In this document: one piece after another, positions 1 through 6,015 of the stretch
Layout of the letters: the number at the start of each line of letters is the position of its first letter
Position numbering within the stretch: the first letter of the stretch is position 1
DNA from: Synergistaceae bacterium
Lineage (GTDB): Bacteria; Synergistota; Synergistia; Synergistales; Aminobacteriaceae
NCBI GenBank assembly: GCA_009784305.1
Contig: WRBZ01000061.1
Location: 1-6,290 of the forward strand
Reading direction: 5' to 3'
Length of the DNA: 6,290 bases
Translations under genes and position numbers: made by a program
The notes under the pieces: model-generated
Databases searched by the model: none
The model's input: the letters and a program-made list of their open reading frames with translations, nothing else
Told to the model about the DNA's origin: nothing

Positions 1-834
1 CCAAAACCAAAGAGAAGGCTCTAACCTTACCGCGTTTTCGATGCATTTGCTGATTTCGCTTGTCATTGCATCTATACGCTCTTTTCGCGTCCCATTTTGC
101 GGAACGCTTATAGCTTCTCCAATTACAGCTTTGTGGCTGAATGGAGCTTTACGAAACAAAAAATATGGTACTAACGGGACATCGGCAAGCAAAGCTAAAG
201 AAGCCGCTCCGGTCGGAGTTTTGCAGTTACGCCCGAAAAACGGCAAATCTATGCCATCAATTTCATGTACATCTCCCGCTATTACAATAAAATTTCCTGC
301 TTTTAAAAGCCTTACCAGCTTTATTGTTTTCGCTGCGTCAGTCCGGCGGTCAAGCACTTTTAATCCGCAGTTGCCGCGGTATCTTTCGAGCAGTTTATCC
401 ACATCCGGGTCATCAGGGCCGCGTGCTAAAGCATAAATCGGATATCCATGCTGAGCCCCCCAAGCCATAAGAAGCTCCCAATTGCCATAATGCGCTCCGG
501 TAAGGATCATTCCGCGTTTTTGTCTTAAAGCCTCTTTTACGAACTCTTCGCCCTCTATTTCATCGACCCATTTTTCTGCCATGGACGGATCACGTTGAAG
601 CACAAGTTGTTCCACTATTATCCAGCTTAAGTTTGCATACATGCCGTTCAGAATCTCTCTATGCCGGTTTGCGCTTACTTCGGGAAACGCTTTGGCAATG
701 TTGTCCATCGCCACTTTACTCCTTGGCCGGATGATACGAAACATCGCGTTGATAAATGAGAATAATGCTTTGCTTCTCCACCCGGGAGCGGCTATGAGCC
801 TCAACAATTCTATTGATTGAGCCGCTATCTTCAT
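1..834 (-). CDS. Lipid A biosynthesis acyltransferase (LpxL/HtrB family), C-terminus cut by window edge
   Basis: Reading the minus strand from ATG at 834 gives 278 uninterrupted residues to the window edge. The family (Pfam Lip_A_acyltrans) transfers a secondary acyl chain from acyl-ACP to a lipid A precursor at the inner face of the cytoplasmic membrane. Visible landmarks are the N-terminal 'NIAKAFPE' block (residues 45-52), the catalytic HX4E motif in 'GAHYGNWE' (H115, E120), 'IAGDVHEIDGIDLPFFGR' (residues 185-202) and 'VPLVPYFLFRK' (219-229). The last residues in view, 'EPSLWFW', match the family's terminal PxxWxW motif, so probably only some 10-25 residues are missing. The start is chosen because the ATG overlaps the upstream stop as ATGA, typical of translational coupling; its own Shine-Dalgarno is weak. 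No strongly hydrophobic N-terminal anchor is obvious, only a mildly hydrophobic, basic segment (residues 1-40). The family assignment is firm; which acyl position it modifies (LpxL or LpxM type) cannot be told. Confidence 0.93.
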   Translation of the reverse strand, partial: MKIAAQSIELLRLIAAPGWRSKALFSFINAMFRIIRPRSKVAMDNIAKAFPEVSANRHREILNGMYANLSWIIVEQLVLQRDPSMAEKWVDEIEGEEFVKEALRQKRGMILTGAHYGNWELLMAWGAQHGYPIYALARGPDDPDVDKLLERYRGNCGLKVLDRRTDAAKTIKLVRLLKAGNFIVIAGDVHEIDGIDLPFFGRNCKTPTGAASLALLADVPLVPYFLFRKAPFSHKAVIGEAISVPQNGTRKERIDAMTSEISKCIENAVRLEPSLWFW

Positions 835-1586
835 CCCTTCAAGCCTAAGATTTTGCGGTAGAGCGCTGACAATTTCTTTGCGCTTTCAACAGGCTGAAAA
901 TTTTGCTGTATGTGACGCCTGGCGCTGCTTGCAACACCGGAAGAAGATATTTCGTTTTCCTCAGTGGCTGTCGCAGCAGTTTCGTCCTTTGATCCAGTTT
1001 CAGCGTCAGGCTCATTTTCCCTTGTATAGCCGTTTGGACCAAGAACTTCTTCAAGGATCGCGCCATAAGGGGCTATCACCCTCGTTCCGTTAAGGCTTGC
1101 GTAAGCTCCCAGCATTGCGTCCGACATGTCTCCATTCTTAAGATGCAGGTTATCGATATTTGGAAGCCATTTAGCGTCGTTTTCAACCATGGATTCAAAG
1201 CCGGGCAGTATAACCGTTTCGCCATTGCCGGCTAAAGCGTATGCCATAACGGAAGGGTGTCCTCTCCATTTTCCGCTATTGTTGCCATTCAGTTTTGTGT
1301 GCATTGTTCGTACTCTCATGCGGATAAACTTCCACCATGACGGGGCTTCGTCCTCATAGCTCCATAAGTGCCAAAGTTTTGACTTTCCAAGCACTATCAG
1401 GCTTTTTTCAATTGGACGCAAAGAATTCCAGGAAAAAGCGCAATGTTTTTCCAGTCCCTCCGTACCTGATTGAGTGTAAATTGTTATTTGAGCGTCAAAT
1501 TTATCACACATCTCGGAAGCAATACAGCTTAATACCGCAGTTTCCCAAGCGCGTTTCAACGTAACAAACCATACGCACGACAACAT
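831..1586 (-). CDS. Short, divergent GT-B (GT4-like) glycosyltransferase-like protein, probable LPS biosynthesis
   Basis: A 251-residue protein. The ATG at 1586 is supported by a strong Shine-Dalgarno (GGGAGGGAGG, 1594-1603) with a 7-base spacer, so the gene is not obviously a 5'-truncated remnant. The C-terminal part resembles the nucleotide-sugar-binding half of family-4 glycosyltransferases: 'AMLGAYASLNGTRVIAPYG' (158-175) corresponds to the usual 'LEAMA.G.PVIA...G' block, 'LEEVLGPNGY' (178-187) to 'LPEVVG..GY', and 'ARRHIQQNF...SAKKLSALYRKIL' (222-247) to the family's closing helix. The middle block 'RVRTMHT...KWRGHPSVMA' (91-115) resembles an interdomain stretch. Oddities: it is much shorter than the usual 350-400 residues, residues 190-217 are an acidic, Thr/Ser/Ala-rich low-complexity insert, and the position where GT4 enzymes carry the second Glu of EX7E appears to be Gly (G160). 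Its 4-base overlap with the lipid A acyltransferase points to lipopolysaccharide work. Donor and acceptor are unknown, and it could be a non-catalytic partner. Confidence 0.62.
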   Translation of the reverse strand: MLSCVWFVTLKRAWETAVLSCIASEMCDKFDAQITIYTQSGTEGLEKHCAFSWNSLRPIEKSLIVLGKSKLWHLWSYEDEAPSWWKFIRMRVRTMHTKLNGNNSGKWRGHPSVMAYALAGNGETVILPGFESMVENDAKWLPNIDNLHLKNGDMSDAMLGAYASLNGTRVIAPYGAILEEVLGPNGYTRENEPDAETGSKDETAATATEENEISSSGVASSARRHIQQNFQPVESAKKLSALYRKILGLKG

Positions 1587-1593
1587 AACAAAA

Positions 1594-1603
1594 CCTCCCT
1601 CCC
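1594..1603 (-). promoter_or_regulatory. Strong ribosome binding site fixing the glycosyltransferase-like start
   Basis: The minus strand reads GGGAGGGAGG, a purine-rich near-match to the anti-Shine-Dalgarno, 7 bases before ATG at 1586. It argues that the short protein is translated from this ATG as a genuine gene. Confidence 0.75.
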
Positions 1604-1630
1604 GAATAAATTAAGGGCTTAAACAACATA

Positions 1631-1662
1631 AGTATATCATGACGGAAAAATTGGACATTCAA
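1631..1662 (-). promoter_or_regulatory. Candidate minus-strand promoter for the LPS gene pair
   Basis: The minus strand carries TGATATACT (1631-1639), an extended -10 of TGn + TATACT (5 of 6 matches to TATAAT). A possible -35, TTGAAT (1657-1662), lies 20 bases upstream of the hexamer, longer than the ideal 17, so the extended -10 would have to carry much of the recognition. Transcription would begin near 1624, giving a leader of roughly 40 bases. Based on consensus matching only. Confidence 0.4.
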
Positions 1663-1690
1663 TAACAATCTTACATAAAAGTAATATAAT
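1662..1690 (+). promoter_or_regulatory. Candidate plus-strand promoter for the zinc peptidase (and possibly pckG)
   Basis: A perfect TATAAT (1685-1690) lies 17 bases downstream of ATAACA (1662-1667), which matches TTGACA at 4 of 6 positions. Transcription would start near 1697 and leave a leader of about 120 bases that includes the palindrome at 1720-1736. In AT-rich sequence a TATAAT match can arise by chance, so support is moderate. A weaker alternative is TTGTTT (1755-1760) with TAAACT (1778-1783), also 17 bases apart. Confidence 0.38.
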
Positions 1691-1719
1691 GCAATTATAG
1701 AATTTTCTGAACTATTCCG

Positions 1720-1736
1720 TCTATTTTAAAAATAGA
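1720..1736. promoter_or_regulatory. 17-bp perfect palindrome in the divergent intergenic region, possible operator
   Basis: TCTATTTT and AAAATAGA are perfect 8-base inverted arms around a single central A. With a one-base centre it is a poor RNA hairpin and looks more like a DNA site for a dimeric regulator. It lies about 30 bp downstream of the candidate plus-strand -10, where a bound repressor could block transcription. Its AT-richness means chance cannot be excluded. Confidence 0.3.
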
Positions 1737-1800
1737 TGAATCATACATTAAGCATTGTTTTTTCCTTCCAAGTGGCTTAAACTATCATGCGGATAAAACT

Positions 1801-1809
1801 GAGGAGGTG
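1801..1809 (+). promoter_or_regulatory. Strong ribosome binding site that decides the TTG start
   Basis: GAGGAGGTG is nearly perfectly complementary to the 16S rRNA 3' end and sits 8 bases before TTG at 1818. The first in-frame ATG (1833) would be 23 bases away, too far, so TTG is the likely initiator. Confidence 0.85.
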
Positions 1810-1817
1810 TAAATACT

Positions 1818-2489
1818 TTGTTTGATTCTTCAATGATGCTATTGATTCCGGCGTTTTTATTGGCTATGTGGGCTCAATTCAATGTTAAATCAACGTTTGA
1901 TAAATATTCAAGAGTCAGTGCACGCGGGGGATCGAACGGCGCTTACGTTGCTCGTATGCTGCTTGACAGGGCCGGACTTTCTAATGTGCCCGTAAATAGT
2001 GTTTCCGGTCACCTTACCGATCACTATGATCCGGTGAAAAGAACCATTAATTTATCGGAGTCGGTGTATGGGAGTTCAAGTATCGCCTCACTGGGAGTTG
2101 CTGCGCATGAATGTGGTCATGCTATTCAGCACAGCATTGGCTATACTCCGTTAATGATAAGAAACACGATAGTTCCGGTGGTTAATCTAGGTTCAACTAT
2201 TGCCATTCCTCTGTTTTTTATAGGGTTTGTGCTTAGCGCTACAGGATTAATGACGCTTGGAATAGTGTTTTTCACCGGAGTGATAGTTTTTCATCTGGTA
2301 ACATTACCCGTCGAATTCAATGCCAGTTCCCGTGCACTTGCGGTGCTTGGCGACACTGGAACGCTTTCCAAGGATGAACTTGTGGGAGCGGGAGCGGTGC
2401 TACGCGCTGCTGCGTGGACATATATCGCGGCTGCCGTGATGGCTGCCGCACAGCTTATTCGTTTGATCATAATGAAGAACAGAAGGTAA
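1818..2489 (+). CDS. Membrane-bound neutral zinc metallopeptidase, YugP family (Zn_peptidase_2)
   Basis: A 223-residue integral membrane protein of the length typical for the YugP family (about 225 residues). The zinc site is HECGH (H97, E98, H101) within 'VAAHECGHAIQH'. A third acidic ligand is likely E166 in 'LPVEFNASSRA', a block conserved in the family. Also recognisable are 'GLSNVPVNSVSGHLTDHYDP' (53-72) followed by 'INLSESVY' (77-84). Likely membrane segments are residues 5-20, 117-137, 140-162 and 199-218, placing HExxH in a membrane-associated domain between the first and second. The start is TTG, supported by an excellent Shine-Dalgarno. Substrates are not established for the family, and YugP is only generally annotated as a putative membrane protease. 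The gene is co-directional with pckG but separated by 80 bp, so shared transcription is possible, not shown. The protein looks complete, with all zinc residues present. Confidence 0.93.
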   Translation: MFDSSMMLLIPAFLLAMWAQFNVKSTFDKYSRVSARGGSNGAYVARMLLDRAGLSNVPVNSVSGHLTDHYDPVKRTINLSESVYGSSSIASLGVAAHECGHAIQHSIGYTPLMIRNTIVPVVNLGSTIAIPLFFIGFVLSATGLMTLGIVFFTGVIVFHLVTLPVEFNASSRALAVLGDTGTLSKDELVGAGAVLRAAAWTYIAAAVMAAAQLIRLIIMKNRR

Positions 2490-2514
2490 AGCAAATCTAT
2501 TTCTAAGATGATTG

Positions 2515-2529
2515 TCAAATAGTATTTGA
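2515..2529. promoter_or_regulatory. 15-bp perfect palindrome upstream of pckG, possible operator
   Basis: TCAAATA and TATTTGA form 7-base inverted arms around a central G, 40 bp before the pckG start and 25 bp after the peptidase stop. It overlaps TTGTCA (2512-2517), a 5-of-6 match to a -35 box, but no acceptable -10 follows at 16-18 bases, so I do not call a promoter. No U-tract follows, so it is not an intrinsic terminator. A binding site for a dimeric regulator of pckG is the most natural reading, but chance is possible in such AT-rich sequence. Confidence 0.3.
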
Positions 2530-2569
2530 TTTCAAACCGGTATGGGATACGAAAGGGGATTTAACACGT

Positions 2570-4363
2570 ATGGTTTCTGTTTCGAATATGTTACTTGATG
2601 CATGGCTCAAAGAGGTTTGCGAGCTTTGCCAGCCGGACAGTGTCTACTTATGCGATGGTTCACAAGAAGAATATGACAGATTGATTAAGGAAATGGTGGC
2701 ATCAGGTATGGCTATTCCTTTAAATCAGGAAAAGCGACCCGGGTGCTACCTTTTCAGAAGCCATCCATCCGATGTTGCTCGGATTGAAGACAGAACTTTT
2801 ATCGCATCAAAAAAAGAGGAAGACGCCGGTCCGACAAATAACTGGATTGACCCGGTTGAATTGAAGGATGTCATGACAAAACTTTACAGTGGTTCCATGA
2901 AGGGAAGGACAATGTATATCATACCCTACTCAATGGGGCCAATAGGCTCGCCTATATCCAAAATAGGCGTGGAAATCACTGACAGCCCTTATGTTGTAGT
3001 TAACATGAGGATAATGACAAGAATGGGAACGGCGGTTCTTGATGCTCTTGGAAACGGAGAGTTCGTAAGGTGCCTGCATTCGTCAGGTGCGCCGCTTGCC
3101 CCGAGTGAAAAAGATGAATCATGGCCTTGCGCTCCGATTGAACAAAAATATATAAGCCACTTCCCTGAAGAAAGGATGATATGGTCATATGGTTCCGGCT
3201 ATGGCGGAAACGCCTTGCTCGGCAAAAAGTGTTTTGCTCTGAGGATAGCTTCCGTTCTGGCTCGTGATGAAAGCTGGCTTGCGGAACATATGCTTATTTT
3301 GAAAATAACGGATCCGGGCGGGAAGTCTTCTTATATTTGCGGAGCTTTCCCAAGCGCTTGCGGCAAGACCAACCTTGCCATGCTTATTCCAACCGTTCCG
3401 GGCTGGAAGGTTGAAACAATCGGCGATGACATATCCTGGATGAAGTTCGGTGCGGACGGCAGGCTTTACGCCATTAATCCCGAAGCTGGTTTCTTCGGCG
3501 TAGCTCCGGGTACTTCCGTCAGCTCCAACCCCAACGCAATGAAATGCATTGAGAAGAATACGATATTCACAAATGTAGCTCTGACAGATGACGGTGATGT
3601 ATGGTGGGAAGGCATCGGATATGACGCTCCGGGACACCTTATTGACTGGGAGGGTAACGATTGGACGCCGGATTCAGGTAGAAACGCCGCGCATCCAAAC
3701 GCGCGATTTACAACGCCCGCATGTCAATGCCCGGTTATCGCGCGCGAATGGGAAGACCCGGCAGGAGTACCGATTTCAGCAATTCTTGTCGGCGGACGCC
3801 GCCCAAAAACTATTCCATTGGTTACTGAAAGCTTTGATTGGCAACACGGTATATTCATGGGTTCGATAATGGGTTCCGAAATCACTGCCGCCGCTATTTC
3901 GGACAAAATAGGCCAGGTAAGGCGCGACCCGTTCGCAATGCTTCCTTTTGTGGGGTATCATGCAGGTGACTACCTGAAGCATTGGTTGGATATCGGCGGA
4001 AAATCGGACGAATCGAAGCTTCCTAAACTATACTATGTCAACTGGTTCAGAAAGAATTCGAACGGTAAATTTCTGTGGCCCGGATATGGCGAAAACAGCC
4101 GTGTGCTCAAATGGATCATCGAGAGGATCACAGGGACAGGCAAAGCCATCGCTACGCCCATTGGAAACATGCCGGCGCCCGATGATATTGACACCGAGGG
4201 ACTGAATGTGAGCGCGGACAATATGGCGGAGCTTTTGAATGTTGACAAAAACGCATGGCTTGCTGAAATCCAGTCAATAAAAGAAAATTACACGAAGTAT
4301 GGTCAAAAACTACCCAAGGAACTCAGCGCACAGCTGGAAGCCCTCGAAAAGAGATTGTCATAA
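2570..4363 (+). CDS. pckG: Phosphoenolpyruvate carboxykinase, GTP-dependent
   Basis: This cytosolic enzyme interconverts oxaloacetate + GTP and PEP + CO2 + GDP, the entry to gluconeogenesis from C4 acids or the reverse, anaplerotic direction. The 597 residues match the GTP-type length (about 600). The GTP-class P-loop '[14 protein letters not shown]' (259-272) holds the hallmark Cys (C264) plus S262, K266 and T267. Manganese ligands correspond to K220 in '[13 protein letters not shown]', H240 in 'WLAEHMLIL' and D287 in '[10 protein letters not shown]' (285-294). The substrate-binding Arg is likely R71 in '[10 protein letters not shown]', and '[14 protein letters not shown]' (375-388) carries the N377/R379 pair. 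These follow the animal GTP enzyme's spacing exactly (constant offset of 24 from K244, H264, S286, K290 and D311 as I recall the rat numbering). ATG at 2570 is preceded by AAAGGGG (2552-2558) with an 11-base spacer, slightly long. The C-terminal helix '[16 protein letters not shown]' is intact. Transcription should end at the hairpin at 4395. Confidence 0.98.
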   Translation: MVSVSNMLLDAWLKEVCELCQPDSVYLCDGSQEEYDRLIKEMVASGMAIPLNQEKRPGCYLFRSHPSDVARIEDRTFIASKKEEDAGPTNNWIDPVELKDVMTKLYSGSMKGRTMYIIPYSMGPIGSPISKIGVEITDSPYVVVNMRIMTRMGTAVLDALGNGEFVRCLHSSGAPLAPSEKDESWPCAPIEQKYISHFPEERMIWSYGSGYGGNALLGKKCFALRIASVLARDESWLAEHMLILKITDPGGKSSYICGAFPSACGKTNLAMLIPTVPGWKVETIGDDISWMKFGADGRLYAINPEAGFFGVAPGTSVSSNPNAMKCIEKNTIFTNVALTDDGDVWWEGIGYDAPGHLIDWEGNDWTPDSGRNAAHPNARFTTPACQCPVIAREWEDPAGVPISAILVGGRRPKTIPLVTESFDWQHGIFMGSIMGSEITAAAISDKIGQVRRDPFAMLPFVGYHAGDYLKHWLDIGGKSDESKLPKLYYVNWFRKNSNGKFLWPGYGENSRVLKWIIERITGTGKAIATPIGNMPAPDDIDTEGLNVSADNMAELLNVDKNAWLAEIQSIKENYTKYGQKLPKELSAQLEALEKRLS

Positions 4364-4384
4364 AGAGTTGAGAGTGGAGAGTTA
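4364..4384. repeat. Heptamer tandem repeat (AGAGTTG-like, three units) after pckG
   Basis: Three consecutive 7-base units, AGAGTTG, AGAGTGG and AGAGTTA, begin one base after the pckG stop and run into the A-tract of the terminator. Units two and three each differ from the first at one position. The repeat is outside coding sequence. Confidence 0.65.
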
Positions 4385-4423
4385 AAAAAAATATGGGCGG
4401 CAACTTGCCGCCCGATTTTTTTT
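4384..4423. terminator. Bidirectional intrinsic terminator between convergent pckG and livF
   Basis: GGGCGGCAA (4395-4403) pairs perfectly with TTGCCGCCC (4405-4413). In practice this is a 7-bp GC-rich stem with an AACTT loop. On the plus strand it is followed by GA and a run of eight T (4416-4423). On the minus strand the A-run at 4384-4391 becomes a T-run after the same stem. It should therefore end both pckG and the liv operon, serving the two convergent units with one structure. Confidence 0.93.
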
Positions 4424-4433
4424 CTTTGCTTCT

Positions 4434-4458
4434 ACTGACCACTACCCACTGATCACTG
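4434..4458. repeat. Second heptamer tandem repeat (ACTGACC-like, about 3.5 units) at the livF end
   Basis: Units ACTGACC, ACTACCC and ACTGATC plus a partial ACTG follow one another at 7-base spacing. The last units overlap the livF stop codon (4453-4455). The unit differs from that on the other side of the terminator and is not its reverse complement. The period and length are similar, so the two arrays bracket the hairpin. Confidence 0.6.
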
Positions 4459-5169
4459 TTTAACACCGAGATATGCTGCGGCAATTTCCTTATCTGCCAG
4501 CATATCGCTTGATTTTCCCTCTTTGAAAAGATGCCCTGTCTGTAAAACATAAGTCCGATGCGACAGTAACATAGCCTGACGCGCATTTTGCTCGACAAGG
4601 AGTATCGTCACGCCCTGCTGGTTTATCAACTTCAGTTCTTTGAAAATATCCCTTATAACAACCGGTGCCAATCCGAGCGATGGTTCGTCCAAAAGAAGTA
4701 ATTTAGGCCGCGCCATCAGAGCGCGCCCAACCGCAAGCATTTGCTGCTCTCCTCCGGAAAGGGTTCCCGCATATTGCCGGATCCTTTCCTTCAATCTTGG
4801 GAATAGGGAAAAAACCCATTCCATGTCTTCATTTACAGTTGACTGAGCTACATTTCTCGGGAACGCTCCCATTTGAAGGTTCTCAAATACGGTCAGCGGG
4901 GTAAATACTTTTCTCCCCTCCGGGGACAGGGATATCCCTTGCGATACGACCTGAAACGGTCTGGTAGAAAGAGCTTTTCCTTTCAGTGTAAGAGTCCCTT
5001 TTTCCCGTTTCACCGCCCCCATAATGGCGTTCATAAACGTTGATTTTCCTGCACCGTTCGACCCAATGACGGAGACTATTTCTCCCTCTTCTATTTGCAT
5101 TGAAAATCCGTTGAGCGCTTTAATTGCTCCATAGCTGACATGTAAATTATTTACCTCAAGCAGAGCCAT
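4453..5169 (-). CDS. livF: Branched-chain amino-acid ABC transporter, ATP-binding protein LivF
   Basis: One of the two ATPases that drive high-affinity uptake of leucine, isoleucine and valine through the LivH/LivM permease on the inner face of the cytoplasmic membrane. The 238 residues match LivF (about 237). Visible are Walker A 'GSNGAGKST' (36-44), the LivF-type 'SPEGRKVFTPLTVFENL' region (82-98), signature 'LSGGEQQ' (137-143), Walker B 'LLLLDEP' (157-163) followed by 'SLGLAP', and 'LLVEQNA' (190-196), where LivF proteins carry Gln at the H-loop. ATG at 5169 directly abuts the livG stop (TAAATG). AGGAGG (5178-5183), which lies inside the livG coding end, is 8 bases upstream. The last sense codons run into the heptamer repeat next to the terminator. 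In this family the substrate may extend to other amino acids or to amides and urea, so the exact ligand is inferred from homology. Confidence 0.95.
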   Translation of the reverse strand: MALLEVNNLHVSYGAIKALNGFSMQIEEGEIVSVIGSNGAGKSTFMNAIMGAVKREKGTLTLKGKALSTRPFQVVSQGISLSPEGRKVFTPLTVFENLQMGAFPRNVAQSTVNEDMEWVFSLFPRLKERIRQYAGTLSGGEQQMLAVGRALMARPKLLLLDEPSLGLAPVVIRDIFKELKLINQQGVTILLVEQNARQAMLLSHRTYVLQTGHLFKEGKSSDMLADKEIAAAYLGVKQ

Positions 5170-6015
5170 TTATGCCACCTCCTCGTCATCGGCGCCTAAG
5201 TACGCTCTCAAGACTTCGGGATCTTTCTGAATTACATCGGGAGAACCTTCCGCAATTTTTGCCCCGAAATTCATGCATATAACGTGAGGGCAAATCTCCA
5301 TTATCAAATCCATATGGTGTTCAATAACGAGAATCGTAAGGGAGAAATCCTCATGTATGCCTTTAATAAGTTCATTCAAAGCAAGAACTTCTTCCTCGTT
5401 CATTCCCGCCGCCGGTTCGTCAAGCATGAGCAAAGTGGGGTTAAGAGCCAACGCGCGGGCTATTTCCAGCCTGCGCTGCATTCCGTATGGAAGGGTTCCT
5501 GATACTTGCTCCGCCCTATCGGCAAGATTTACACGTTCAAGAAGCTCCATGCTGGCCTCCCGAATCTTTTTTTCCTTCGAATTCCAGCCCCCCCAATGCA
5601 CAAGCGATTCGATAAAGCCGTAGTGATAGTCAGGATTCGGGCGGCAGGCGGGCAACATATTCCCCACCAGGTTTTCGCGGAAGGAATAAATATGGCGGTT
5701 TTGCATCGCGGTCATCATGTTTTCAAGTACCGTAGAACGTGAGAAAAGCCGCAAATTCTGAAACGTGCGCGCTATGCCTATACGTACTACCTGATAGGCA
5801 CGAAGGCGCGTTATATTTTTATTTCCGAAAATTATTTCGCCTGAGTCCGGGTCATAAACACTTGAAATAAGGTTGAATACGGTCGTTTTTCCAGCGCCGT
5901 TAGGTCCCATCAACCCTGCGAGTTCTCCCTCCTCCAGAACAAAACTCATGTCTTTTACCGCCTGAACGCCGCCGAAAGACTTATTTACGTTTTTTAGTTC
6001 CAGTAAAACGCTCAT
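5170..6015 (-). CDS. livG: Branched-chain amino-acid ABC transporter, ATP-binding protein LivG
   Basis: Partner ATPase of LivF in the Liv-type importer. Walker A is 'GPNGAGKTT' (37-45), the Q-loop is Q86 in 'ARTFQNLRLF', the LivG-type signature is 'LPYGMQRRLEIARAL' (175-189), Walker B is 'LLMLDEP' (195-201) followed by 'AAGMN', and the H-loop is H233 in 'VIEHHMDLI'. At 281 residues it is about 25 longer than E. coli LivG (255). The extra length seems to sit between the Q-loop and the signature (roughly residues 118-150, 'NMLPACRPNPDYHYG' onward). Such insertions are common in bacterial LivG homologues. ATG at 6015 overlaps the livM stop by 4 bases (ATGA), indicating translational coupling. 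The C-terminal codons for Asp-Asp-Glu-Glu-Val-Ala also supply the Shine-Dalgarno for livF. Confidence 0.95.
   Translation of the reverse strand: MSVLLELKNVNKSFGGVQAVKDMSFVLEEGELAGLMGPNGAGKTTVFNLISSVYDPDSGEIIFGNKNITRLRAYQVVRIGIARTFQNLRLFSRSTVLENMMTAMQNRHIYSFRENLVGNMLPACRPNPDYHYGFIESLVHWGGWNSKEKKIREASMELLERVNLADRAEQVSGTLPYGMQRRLEIARALALNPTLLMLDEPAAGMNEEEVLALNELIKGIHEDFSLTILVIEHHMDLIMEICPHVICMNFGAKIAEGSPDVIQKDPEVLRAYLGADDEEVA
5178..5183 (-). promoter_or_regulatory. livF ribosome binding site embedded in the livG coding end
   Basis: The minus strand reads AGGAGG, flanked as GAGGAGGTGG, within the last codons of livG and 8 bases from the livF ATG. It supports the abutting livF start and efficient translation of both ATPases from one message. 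Confidence 0.8.

Noticed and set aside
41..436. Plus-strand open frame of 131 codons opposite the acyltransferase
   Set aside because: It lies wholly antisense to a clear LpxL-family gene, has no ribosome site worth the name, and its translation resembles no family. It is a shadow frame.
1737..1781. Possible 14-codon leader peptide (ATG at 1737) before the zinc peptidase
   Set aside because: There is no Shine-Dalgarno before the ATG, no run of regulatory codons, and no attenuator hairpin after it.
1773..1792. Sigma-54-like promoter (TGGC ... TGC) before the zinc peptidase
   Set aside because: The GG and GC elements are 13 bases apart instead of the required 10, and the surrounding bases do not match.
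3185..3637. 150-codon minus-strand frame inside pckG
   Set aside because: It is antisense to the conserved P-loop and metal-binding part of pckG, whose frame is intact. The product is unrecognisable.
4588..4590. Gln instead of His at the LivF H-loop (VEQN) as a sign of a defective ATPase
   Set aside because: The VEQN form is usual in LivF proteins, so this is a family trait and not a lesion.
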